Part shown: positions 44,173 to 52,508 of the stretch, in pieces
How positions within the stretch are numbered: the stretch's first letter is position 1
Layout: the number at the start of each line of letters is the position of its first letter
Source: Streptomyces sulfonofaciens
Lineage (GTDB): Bacteria; Actinomycetota; Actinomycetes; Streptomycetales; Streptomycetaceae
Assembly (NCBI RefSeq): GCF_014656295.1
Contig: NZ_BNCD01000016.1
Span: forward strand, 1 to 64,000
Direction: 5' to 3'
Length of the DNA: 64,000 nucleotides
Made by a program: the position numbers and the translations under genes
Notes under the pieces: model-generated
Told to the model about the DNA's origin: nothing
The model's database searches: none
Seen by the model: the letters and a program-made list of their open reading frames with translations, nothing else

Positions 44173-44474
44173 ACCGTCAACTCTAGGGCCTGCCCGGCGT
44201 GCGGGACCCTGTGCGAGCGCGGTCCGTGCCCGCATCCGCCGGGCACCCTCGGCACCCTCGGCACTCTCGGTACTCTCGGTACTCTCGGCGCCCCGCAGCG
44301 GCCGCCGACGCCGCGGCCCGCGCGGTGCTGATGGCGGCCCGTCGCCGCGCAACCGCCACCCGTCGCCCGCCGGGACCCGCGCGCCGCCACCCGTCGCGCG
44401 CCGGGCCCGCGCGCCGGGCCCCGAGCGCCAGGACCCGCGCGCCGGCGCGCGGGTCCTGCGGGCAGGATGGACAC
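44173..44474. other. Divergent region built of tandem repeats
   Basis: 302 bases. Holds the 9-base repeats at 44242-44289 and then several imperfect copies of a GCCACCCGTCGC...CGCGCGCC unit up to about 44456. Promoter elements lie at the two edges. Confidence 0.55.
44242..44289. repeat. Five 9-base tandem repeats
   Basis: GGCACCCTC twice, GGCACTCTC once, GGTACTCTC twice, then a partial unit. Confidence 0.88.
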
Positions 44475-45674
44475 ATGAGCTTCCAGGTCTCCAGGATCCG
44501 TGACGACTTCCCCGCCCTCCAGGACGGCGTGGCCTACTTCGACGGCCCGGGCGGCACACAGGTGCCCCGGCAGGTCGCCGAGGCGATGGCCGCGGCGATG
44601 TGCTCGGGCGTCTCCAACCGCGGCACGGTGACGGCCGCCGAGCGCAGGGCCGAGGGGATCGTCACGGACGCCCGGCAGGCCATGGCGGACCTGCTCGGCT
44701 GCGATCCGCGCGGAGTGGTCTTCACCCGGTCGGCCACGCAGGCGGCCTACGACGTCTCCCGGGCGCTGGCCCGCGGGTGGACCGCCGGTGACGAGGTCGT
44801 CGTCAGCAGACTCGACCACGACGCCAACATACGGCCGTGGATCCAGGCGGCCGAGTCCTCGGGCGCGGTGGTGCGGTGGGCGGAGTTCGACCGTACGAGC
44901 GGCGAGCTGGGCGTCGACGCCGTCCGTGCCGTGCTGTCCGGCCGCACCAGGCTGGTGGCGGTCACCGGAGCGTCCAACCTGCTGGGCACGTGCCCCGACA
45001 TACCGGCGATCGCCGGAGCCGTCCACGAGGCGGGGGCGCTGCTGTACGTCGACGGGGTGCATCTGACACCGCACGCGCCGGTCGACGTCGCCTCCCTGGG
45101 CGCCGACTTCTACTCCTGCTCGCCGTACAAGTTCTTCGGCCCGCACCACGGTGTGGTCGTCGCGGAGCCGGACCGCTGGGAGGAACTGCGCCCGGACAAG
45201 CTGCTGCCCTCGGCCGACGACGTGCCCGAACGGTTCGAGCTCGGCACCCTGCCGTACGAGATCCTCGCCGGCACCACCGCGGCGGTGGACTACATCGCCT
45301 CCCTGGCGTCGTCGGCGGCGGACCGGCGCAGCCGGGTGCTGGAGTCGATGCGCGCCGTGGAGGACTACGAGAGCGAGCTGTTCGCGGAGCTGCTGGAGGG
45401 TCTCTCCGGCATCCGGGGGGTACGGCTGCACGGTGCGCCGGACCGGCGCACGCCCACGGCCCTCTTCTCGGTGGCTGCGGTGCCCGGCAAGGAGGTGTAC
45501 GAGCGCCTCTCCCGGCTCGGCGTGAACGCGCCGGCGGGCAGCTTCTACGCGCTGGAGGCGTCGCGCGCGCTGGGGCTCGGCGACACGGGCGCGGTACGGG
45601 CCGGTCTTGCCCCGTACTCGGACGACGAGGACGTCGAGCGGCTCATCGCCGGGATCGCGGAGATGGCCGGATGA
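44475..45674 (+). CDS. Cysteine-desulfurase-like PLP enzyme
   Basis: 399 residues. Class V aminotransferase fold: YFDGPGGTQVPRQVAEAM, the loop FTRSATQAAYDV, HDANIRPW, Asp-Gly-Val-His (YVDGVHLTPH) and the PLP lysine in SCSPYKFFGPHHG. The active-site Cys loop of true cysteine desulfurases is not evident near the C-terminus (RLGVNAPAGSFYALEAS), so it may act as a lyase or transaminase. The stop overlaps the SDR start by 4 bases. Confidence 0.83.
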   Translation: MSFQVSRIRDDFPALQDGVAYFDGPGGTQVPRQVAEAMAAAMCSGVSNRGTVTAAERRAEGIVTDARQAMADLLGCDPRGVVFTRSATQAAYDVSRALARGWTAGDEVVVSRLDHDANIRPWIQAAESSGAVVRWAEFDRTSGELGVDAVRAVLSGRTRLVAVTGASNLLGTCPDIPAIAGAVHEAGALLYVDGVHLTPHAPVDVASLGADFYSCSPYKFFGPHHGVVVAEPDRWEELRPDKLLPSADDVPERFELGTLPYEILAGTTAAVDYIASLASSAADRRSRVLESMRAVEDYESELFAELLEGLSGIRGVRLHGAPDRRTPTALFSVAAVPGKEVYERLSRLGVNAPAGSFYALEASRALGLGDTGAVRAGLAPYSDDEDVERLIAGIAEMAG

Positions 45675-46420
45675 GGCGGGGAGTACTGGTCACGGGCGCG
45701 TCCCGGGGCATCGGCCGCGCTGTCGCCGAGGCGTTCGCCGAAGCCGGGGACCGGGTCGCGGTGCACTGCAAAAGATCCGTGCGCGAGGCCGGGGAGGTGG
45801 CGGCGTCGCTGCCCGGCGACGGGCACCTGACCGTCCGGGCGGACATGGCCGACGCGGACGCCGTGCGGCGTGCCGTGGACGAGGCCGCCGAGCGCCTGGG
45901 GCGCCTGGACGTGCTGGTCAACAACGCCGGTGTGTTCCTGGCGCACCCGCCGCTGACCACCTCCTACGAGCAGTGGCAGGCGACCTGGTCGGAGACGCTC
46001 GCCACCAACCTCACCGGGGCGGCCAACGCCACGTTCTGCGCCGTGCCCCACCTCGTGGCGGCGGGCGGCGGAGCGGTGGTCAACGTCTCCAGCCGCGGGG
46101 CGTTCCGCGGGGAGCCCGACTGCCCGGCGTACGGCGCGTCCAAGGCCGCGCTGAACGCCTTCGGCCAGTCGATGGCGGTGGCGCTCGCCCCGCGGAACAT
46201 CAGGGTGGGCACGGTCGCCCCCGGCTTCGTGGAGACGGACATGGCCCGCTCGGTGCTCGACGGGCCGGACGGTGATGCGGTGCGCCGGCAGTCGCCGTTC
46301 GGGCGGGTGGCCCGCGCGGCGGAGGTCGCGGCCGCCGTGCTCTGGCTCGCCTCCCGGGAGGCGGCCTTCGCCAGCGGCACCATCATCGACGTCAACGGCG
46401 CGTCCTACCTGCGCAGTTGA
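45671..46420 (+). CDS. Short-chain dehydrogenase/reductase
   Basis: 249 residues. Classical SDR: cofactor loop VTGASRGIGRAVAEAF, NNAG, catalytic Ser in VNVSSRGAF and YxxxK (YGASKAALN), C-terminal GTIIDVNGASYLR. Cofactor preference may be NADP (basic residue after HCKRS). Translationally coupled to the PLP enzyme, so both likely serve one pathway. A strong bidirectional terminator follows. Confidence 0.87.
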   Translation: MRRGVLVTGASRGIGRAVAEAFAEAGDRVAVHCKRSVREAGEVAASLPGDGHLTVRADMADADAVRRAVDEAAERLGRLDVLVNNAGVFLAHPPLTTSYEQWQATWSETLATNLTGAANATFCAVPHLVAAGGGAVVNVSSRGAFRGEPDCPAYGASKAALNAFGQSMAVALAPRNIRVGTVAPGFVETDMARSVLDGPDGDAVRRQSPFGRVARAAEVAAAVLWLASREAAFASGTIIDVNGASYLRS

Positions 46421-46484
46421 CGACACGGCCCGCGACCGTCCGGGCGCACGAGCCGCCGGCGGCAGGACACGGGTGAAGCGCGCG

Positions 46485-46527
46485 GCTCCCCCCGGACAGG
46501 CACCGGCGGTGCCTGTCCGGGGGGAGC
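46485..46527. terminator. Bidirectional terminator hairpin
   Basis: Perfect 20-base-pair stem with a 3-base loop (arms 46485-46504 and 46508-46527) between the convergent SDR and S8 protease genes. Confidence 0.9.
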
Positions 46528-46545
46528 GTGTGCGGGGATTCGGGG

Positions 46546-49500
46546 TCAGCCGATGGACAGCAGGGTGCCGGCGCCGTTCGGGTAGCCGATGTAGGCCGTG
46601 GCGGGGCCCTCGGTGTCGACGCCCGTCCACGACGCGGTGACCGTCAGCGGGACGCCGGGGGCGCGGGGCGGATCGGTCGGCGAGACCGAGAGGGTCCCGG
46701 ACGGGGTGGAACTGTCGCCCACGATGTTCGACTGGAAGGTGAACGGCGTGGACGTGGTCCCGGCGACGTCGCCGAGGTCGACGACGATGGCCACGTAGTC
46801 GCCCGGGGCCAGGGCGGGCAGGCTCACCCTCGCCTGGTGGGCGTTGTCGCTCAGCTCCCCGACCATCTCGAGCGGCTGCCCGCCGCCGGGAACGCGGGCG
46901 ATCAGCATCGTCAGCCTGGCATCGGGATCGTCGGTCGTGGCGAAGAACTCGCCCGCCTTGGTGCCCTCGGGAGCGGTGAAGGGGAAGTCCTGCTCCGCGG
47001 TGCCCGACGCCGAGATGTCGGTCTTGACCCGCGGACCCGAGACGGGGCCGTACCCGTGGATCGTCAGATCGAGGTTGCCGGGCGTCACCTCGAAGGAGGT
47101 GCTGGAGGCCGCGCCGCTGCCGGTCACCCGGTCCGGTGCGAGCAGGGTCAGCGGAGTGACCGCGATCGGGCTGCGCACCGCGGTGTGGTCGCTGCTCGTC
47201 CAGGTGAGCGAACCGATCACCAGCTTGCCGGAGACCGCGGTGGTCTGCTCGAAGGTGATGCTGACCTTCGCCTTCTGGCCGGCCCGGGCGAAGTGCAGGG
47301 TGGCCGGCTCGACCGTTGCGCGGATCCCAGGAAGGTCGACGGAGGCACGGAAGGTCCCCGGGCGTTCGGCGGTCAGCGTCCGGGTCACCGTCTTTTGGCC
47401 GAGGAGGCGTCCGATGCCGATGGAGGGGTAGTTCAGGTCGCTCGGGTCGGCCGCCTTCACCCCGGAGCCGGTGTCGATGCCCTGGCCCTCCTCGTAGGCC
47501 AGCCAGTCCGTGCGGGAGGAGTCGTAGACCAGGCCGGGATCCAGCATCCGGGCCGGGTCGACCTCGCCGGAACCCTGCGCGAACACATCGGTGTTCACGG
47601 CGCCGGTGGCGGTCTTGGTGTTCACCGCCGTCGTCATCATGGCCGACTTGACGGCCATCGGGGACCACTTCGGGTGCAGCCCCAGGTAGAGCGCGGCCAG
47701 GCCGGAGATGTGCGGGGTGGCCATCGACGTGCCGGACAGGAAGTCGAAGGCGTGACCGGAGTTGGACGCGGGCGCCACGGCGGCGAGCACGCCCACGCCG
47801 GGCGCGGCGATGTCCGGCTTGATGAGGGCGCCGTTGTTCCGCGTCGAGGGGCCCCGCGAGGAGAACGAGGCGATCTGCGGGTACGGCTCGTCGGACGTGC
47901 CGCCCGGCACCAGCGTGGCGGTGGCGTCCGGGGTGCCCGCGTAGTCCCGGACGGTGGTCGCGTCGGGCGTGTTCAGGTGCACCGTCGGCACGGCGTGCAG
48001 GTCCGCGTCGGTGTCGAGGTCGCTGGTGTTCACGAGCACCAGGCCGGCGCCACCCGCGCGCGCCACCTCCTGCGACTTGCTGACCCGGGTGTTGACGCCG
48101 CGGTCGCACACCACGACGCTGCCCGCGGCCTTCGCCGGGTCGAGCGTGCCGGGCTGGCAGAGCGCGGCGTCGGCGGCGCTCGCGTCCGCGTTCCTGACGT
48201 TCTCGGCGAGGACCAGCGGCTTCGGGCCCACCTGCTCCGTCACCGTGGTGCTGACGCCGGTGAACTCGCGCCCGTCGCCGAGCCGCACCCTCGCCACATG
48301 GGGCTTGATCGTGCTGGCGGCCACCGTGGTGGTCCAGGGAGCGGTGTTGTCCAGGGACTGGGCGTCGGGGCCGGAGTTGCCCGCGGCGGTCGCCACGAAG
48401 ACACCGGCGGCGGCGGCGTTCTGGAATGCCTGCTGCACCGGTGCGTCCAGGCCGGATTCGAGGATGGAGCCGACCGAGTAGTTGATCACGTCGACACCGT
48501 CGGCGACGGCCTGGTCGATGGCCGCGACGATGTCGGAGTCGAACCCGCCCGAGCCCTTGCCGTCCTTGCCCGTCCAGAGCGCCTTGTAGACGGCGATCTT
48601 CGCCGCGGGAGCCACACCGCTGATCGTTCCGTAGTCGGTGCCGTTCACGGTGGCGTCCACGTCGGCGTCGCCGGCGGCCGTGGACGCGGTGTGGGTGCCG
48701 TGGCCCTCGCCGTCCCGGGCGGAGACGTAGTCCGCACGTGCCTCAGGCGGATTGAACGACAGCCATGTGTCACCGAAGTACCGGGCGCCGACGATCTTCG
48801 TGTTGCACAGGTCCGCCGTGAACTGCTCGCCGGTCTGGCACGTCCCGTTGAACGTGGCGCCGTCGGCCTTGCGCATCACGATGGACGAGCCCTTGCGGTA
48901 CGGGCGGTAAGGGTCCTTCGCCGTCGGCGGCTCGGTGCCCAGCGCGGGGGCCGCGAACGACGCGCTCTCGGGCCAGATGCCGGTGTCGATGTCCCCGATC
49001 ACGACGCCCCGGCCGGCCTTCGCGGTACCGCCGAGCGCGGACCACAGCCCCTTGCGGCCGGACAGGCCGAGGAAGTCGGTGGACCTCGTGTCGTCGGCGA
49101 TCCGGTTCAGCCGGTCCGGGGCGACCGACAGCACGCCCTTCTCCCCGGACAGCCGCACCACCTGCGCCGCGCTCAGCTCGGCGGTGAAGCCGTTGGACGC
49201 CACGGAGTAGCGCTTGCGCACCTTGGCCCCCACGGACGCGGCGATCTCGCTCTGCCGGTCGGTGAGGTAGTCGCGGTAGCGGCGCGCGGCGGCGCCCGTC
49301 GTGTCCACCTTCGCGCCGGGGGCCGGGGCGGTCGCGGGTATGCGGTCGACGCCGCCCCGGTAGGCGGCCACGGGGGCGTCCGCCAGGGTGACGACGTAGC
49401 GGCCGGCGGTGAGGTGGCCGGATGCCGGCACCGGGGCCGGCGCCCCCGCGGCCCGGGCCGGTACGCCCGCCGCGAGGGTGATCAGGACGGCTGCCGCCGC

Positions 49501-49584
49501 CACGGCTCCGCGGCCGAGGGCCATGGCGGCCGTGCCGGCTCCTCTGCCTGTTCGAACGGTGTGTCTTCGTGACGTCGAGGTCAC
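46546..49584 (-). CDS. Secreted subtilisin-like (S8) serine protease with PA domain
   Basis: 1012 residues. Signal peptide (about 20-45, ALGRGAVAAAAVLITLAAGV), I9-type propeptide (RYVVTLADAPVAAY...), catalytic Asp in VVIGDIDTGIWPESASF, His in DGEGHGTHTAST, Ser in LSGTSMATPHISG. A PA insertion (about 400-520, VVVCDRGVNTRVSKSQEVAR) lies between His and Ser, and Fn3-like and Ig-like domains end the protein. It degrades extracellular protein. GTG at 49584 follows GAGGAGG. A TrmB-LuxR regulator is divergent. Confidence 0.9.
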   Translation of the reverse strand: MTSTSRRHTVRTGRGAGTAAMALGRGAVAAAAVLITLAAGVPARAAGAPAPVPASGHLTAGRYVVTLADAPVAAYRGGVDRIPATAPAPGAKVDTTGAAARRYRDYLTDRQSEIAASVGAKVRKRYSVASNGFTAELSAAQVVRLSGEKGVLSVAPDRLNRIADDTRSTDFLGLSGRKGLWSALGGTAKAGRGVVIGDIDTGIWPESASFAAPALGTEPPTAKDPYRPYRKGSSIVMRKADGATFNGTCQTGEQFTADLCNTKIVGARYFGDTWLSFNPPEARADYVSARDGEGHGTHTASTAAGDADVDATVNGTDYGTISGVAPAAKIAVYKALWTGKDGKGSGGFDSDIVAAIDQAVADGVDVINYSVGSILESGLDAPVQQAFQNAAAAGVFVATAAGNSGPDAQSLDNTAPWTTTVAASTIKPHVARVRLGDGREFTGVSTTVTEQVGPKPLVLAENVRNADASAADAALCQPGTLDPAKAAGSVVVCDRGVNTRVSKSQEVARAGGAGLVLVNTSDLDTDADLHAVPTVHLNTPDATTVRDYAGTPDATATLVPGGTSDEPYPQIASFSSRGPSTRNNGALIKPDIAAPGVGVLAAVAPASNSGHAFDFLSGTSMATPHISGLAALYLGLHPKWSPMAVKSAMMTTAVNTKTATGAVNTDVFAQGSGEVDPARMLDPGLVYDSSRTDWLAYEEGQGIDTGSGVKAADPSDLNYPSIGIGRLLGQKTVTRTLTAERPGTFRASVDLPGIRATVEPATLHFARAGQKAKVSITFEQTTAVSGKLVIGSLTWTSSDHTAVRSPIAVTPLTLLAPDRVTGSGAASSTSFEVTPGNLDLTIHGYGPVSGPRVKTDISASGTAEQDFPFTAPEGTKAGEFFATTDDPDARLTMLIARVPGGGQPLEMVGELSDNAHQARVSLPALAPGDYVAIVVDLGDVAGTTSTPFTFQSNIVGDSSTPSGTLSVSPTDPPRAPGVPLTVTASWTGVDTEGPATAYIGYPNGAGTLLSIG

Positions 49585-49869
49585 GTGGTCCTCCTCTGGG
49601 CATGGCCCGGCCGCGTGCTTCGACCGCTCGGTGGCACCGTGCTCCGCACGTCGACGCGCGGGGCAGGGGGGAGCGGGGGACGGGGGCCGGGGAAGGAAAG
49701 GACGGGGAGAGGCGGGGTGGTGGGGGCGCCACGGCCTCCTCGTCGCGGCGTGGAAAGTGAACATCGATTGACCGAAAGCTGTCCAGATACCCTGGTGGCG
49801 TATTTGGCCAGTTGGCGGAGATCGCCACGCCGCGGGAGGCTTCACCATGCGCGATGCGGAGGACAAGCC
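49585..49869. other. Divergent promoter region of protease and regulator
   Basis: 285 bases; an AT-richer patch at 49755-49812 probably carries the regulator promoter. No clear dyad found. Confidence 0.4.
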
Positions 49870-50859
49870 GTGCTGACGGCCCTGGGGATCTCCCCGTCCG
49901 ACGAACGCATCTACCGGTTGTTCCTGGACGGTGCCGACCTGACCGCCCGGCAGGTGGCGGAGGCCAGCGGGCTGACCGAGGGCCGGGTACGGGGATGCGT
50001 GGCCCGTCTGACTGGCCTCGGGCTGCTGCGCAGGACCGGCCCCGGCCGGTACCAGGCGGTGAACCCGGAGACCGCGTTGCTGCCGCTGCTGAGCAGGCGG
50101 CGGCTGGAGGCGGAGGCAGCCTTCGGCGCGGCCCGCACGGAGGTCGACGCCATCGCCGACACCTACCGTGCCGGACAACTGCGGACCGACCCCGGCAACC
50201 TGGTGGAGGTGCTGTCGGGCCGGGAGGTGGTCACGGCCCGGGTCGAGGAGCTGACCAACTCGGCGAGCAGCCACATATGGGCGCTGGACAGGCCGCCCTA
50301 CCTCGCTCGGGCGGACGGCGCGCAGCACAGCAACGACGACGAGCGCGCCGCCACCCGCGCCTGGCTGGCGCGGGGGATCGAGGTCCGCTCCATCTACTGC
50401 CCGCAGTCCATGGAGCGGCCCGGGCGCTTCGAGACCCTGATGGAACTCGGTGCCGAGGGCGAGCAGTCCCGGATGCTGCCCACCCTGCCGTTCAAACTGC
50501 ACATCATCGACAAGCGCGTCGCACTGGTGTCCCTCGTCGGAGGCGTCTACGACAGTCTGGCCGTCGTCCATCCCTCGGGTCTGCTCGACGCCCTGATCGA
50601 GCTGTACGAGGCGTACTGGGAGCGGGCCGAGCCGATCGGCGCCCCGTCGCCGGAGGTCTCGCGGGCGGCGGGGTTCAGCCATGACGAGGTGGTGCTGCTC
50701 GGCATGTTGAAGGCGGGGCTCAAGGACCAGGCCATCGCCCACCAACTGGGCACGAGCACCCGTACGGCCACCCGCCGGATCGCCTCCGTGCTGGCCAGGC
50801 TGGGCGCACGGAACCGCTTCCAGGCCGGCTTCGAGGCGGCCGTCCGCGGCCTGGTCTGA
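49870..50859 (+). CDS. TrmB/LuxR hybrid transcriptional regulator
   Basis: 329 residues. The N-terminal TrmB-like winged helix (about 1-65: SPSDERIYRLFLDGADLTAR, RLTGLGLLRRTGPGRYQAV) is followed by a phospholipase-D-like sensor core (about 110-260, ARGIEVRSIYC...). A C-terminal LuxR HTH (about 268-325: GLKDQAIAHQLGTSTRTATR) ends the protein. GTG at 49870 follows GGAGGAC. This architecture is common in Streptomyces next to secreted proteases; it likely controls the divergent S8 gene. Confidence 0.8.
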   Translation: MLTALGISPSDERIYRLFLDGADLTARQVAEASGLTEGRVRGCVARLTGLGLLRRTGPGRYQAVNPETALLPLLSRRRLEAEAAFGAARTEVDAIADTYRAGQLRTDPGNLVEVLSGREVVTARVEELTNSASSHIWALDRPPYLARADGAQHSNDDERAATRAWLARGIEVRSIYCPQSMERPGRFETLMELGAEGEQSRMLPTLPFKLHIIDKRVALVSLVGGVYDSLAVVHPSGLLDALIELYEAYWERAEPIGAPSPEVSRAAGFSHDEVVLLGMLKAGLKDQAIAHQLGTSTRTATRRIASVLARLGARNRFQAGFEAAVRGLV

Positions 50860-51021
50860 CGGGTCCGCGGCACGGCGGTGTCCGTCCCGGCGGACGACGC
50901 GGCCCGCGCCGGACCCGCCCGCGCCGGACCGTGCCGGCCCCGCGGGCGCGGGACGGGCACGGACCGGCCGGAGTGCGCCGCGCTCACGCCGGCGCACCGG
51001 CGTGACGGTGCCCGCAGGCCG

Positions 51022-52122
51022 TCAGCCGGTGGTCAGCACCTGGGACGCGGCGCTGACCGTGGCGTAGTCGAGCGTCCGGCGGCCGCCGACCACGTAGAAG
51101 CCGGATCCGTCCGGGGCCGAGCCGCTGCGCGCCGCCGGGGCGGGCGCGGCCGGCAGCGCGGTCCACGCGCCGGTCGCCGGGTCGAAGGACCAGCCCCGGT
51201 CGGTCACCGTCAGGCCGTTGTCGGCGAAGCCGCCCTGGACCAGGAGGCGGCCGTCCACCGCCGCGGAGGCCGAGGCCGACAGGTCCTCGGGCAGGTCGGT
51301 GGTCCTCGACCACCTGTTCCTGCCCGGGTCGTAGGCGTAGGCGCTGGACAACTGGGCCGTGCCGGTGTTGCCGCCCGCGCAGTAGATCGTGTCCGCCATC
51401 GCGGCACAGGCGATGTAGGCGGCCTTGACCGGGTAGTTCGCCTTACTGGTCCAGGTGTCGGTCGCCGGGTCGTAGGCCGTCACCGCGTCGGTCGTGGTGC
51501 AGCCGGTTCCGGTGCAGCCGCCTATGGTGTACAGCGACCCGTCCAGGACCGCCGTCGCGGCCGCGGCGGCCGGTGCCGGTGCGGGCGCCGCGGTGGTCCA
51601 GGCGTCGGCGGCCGGGTCGTAGACGTTCGTCGCGGCGGCCGGCGAGCCGTCGGGGCCCCAGCCGCCGGTGACGTAGAGCCTGCCGCCGAGGAAGGCGCCC
51701 GAGCCGTTCTCACGAGGGACCGGGATGTTCGCCCGCTGCTTCCAGGCCCCGCCGGGGGTGTAGGCGTACACCTCGGCCGTTCTGGACCTGCCGTTGAAGC
51801 CGCTCACCGAGTAGAGGGTGCCGTCGTTGTCGGCAACGACGTTGTCCTCTATGGGGGTCGGATACGCGGGGATGGCGGCCCAGGCACCCGCGGCCGGTTG
51901 TGCGGGGGTTCCGGTGGGCGCCACCGCCCGCTGGTCCTGACCCGGTGTCAGATGGGTGCTCCGCGCTCCCGGGGGCAGGAGCGCGTGCTGGGCGGAGCCG
52001 GCGGCGAGGGCGGGCGTACCGGGGCCGGCCAGGGCGAGGGCGGCGGCACACGCCGCGACACCGAGGCAGAGGGAGCGTGCGCTGCGGAGCGTGGTGACTT
52101 TTCGCAACGGAGGGCCTTTCAC
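51022..52122 (-). CDS. Secreted kelch-repeat beta-propeller protein
   Basis: 366 residues. Signal peptide (about 14-41, LCLGVAACAAALALAGPGTP). At least five kelch repeats follow, each with a GG pair and spaced Tyr/Trp (GGRLYVTGGWGPDG, NVYDPAADAWT, SLYTIGGCTG, AYDPATDTWTSK). Such propellers bind proteins or sugars. GTG start at 52122; a TTG at 52107 is an alternative because neither has a convincing ribosome site. 15-base repeats lie upstream. Confidence 0.82.
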   Translation of the reverse strand: MKGPPLRKVTTLRSARSLCLGVAACAAALALAGPGTPALAAGSAQHALLPPGARSTHLTPGQDQRAVAPTGTPAQPAAGAWAAIPAYPTPIEDNVVADNDGTLYSVSGFNGRSRTAEVYAYTPGGAWKQRANIPVPRENGSGAFLGGRLYVTGGWGPDGSPAAATNVYDPAADAWTTAAPAPAPAAAAATAVLDGSLYTIGGCTGTGCTTTDAVTAYDPATDTWTSKANYPVKAAYIACAAMADTIYCAGGNTGTAQLSSAYAYDPGRNRWSRTTDLPEDLSASASAAVDGRLLVQGGFADNGLTVTDRGWSFDPATGAWTALPAAPAPAARSGSAPDGSGFYVVGGRRTLDYATVSAASQVLTTG

Positions 52123-52508
52123 GCGGAAGTGGTCCGCGAGTCCGCACGAGGCGGAGACGCGGATGCCGGAAGGAATCTGACGGTGTGTTCCCCTGTATCA
52201 CCATCAGCCCCCTGCACCATTTCCTGTGCCTGCCGATCCCAACCGCGAGGGGTACGAAGATCGGCCATTCCGCGATCGGCCATTCCGGGGACCGCCATTC
52301 CGCGGACGGCCATTCCGCGGACGGCCGATCCGCGAACGTCCGTCGCGACGGACGGCCGTGCGGACTCCGCGGCACGGCACGTCCCCGCCGGGCCGGTGCC
52401 AAGGTACGGGCCCGGCGGGGACGCGGTGGATCCGTCAGTTCTGCGGGGACCGGGTCAGGACATCGGCCCCGGGAGGTGGCGGGCCGGTCCGGTGCCGTGC
52501 GGGGCGGT
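52123..52508. other. Gap with pentamer-coding repeats
   Basis: 386 bases between the S53 protease stop and the kelch gene start, both on the minus strand. Contains the 15-base repeat array at 52261-52335. The array is open in a plus-strand frame (DRPFR-type pentapeptides) and in a minus-strand frame (MAVRG-type), but neither has a ribosome site. Confidence 0.5.
52261..52335. repeat. Five tandem 15-base repeats
   Basis: Unit approximates ACGGCCATTCCGCGG. Five units at 52261, 52276, 52291, 52306 and 52321 with 1-4 differences; a decayed sixth follows. Confidence 0.88.

Noticed and set aside
44173..44474. A cobalamin riboswitch for the BtuF-like gene
   Set aside because: The region is short tandem repeats without a B12 box, and the gene looks leaderless.
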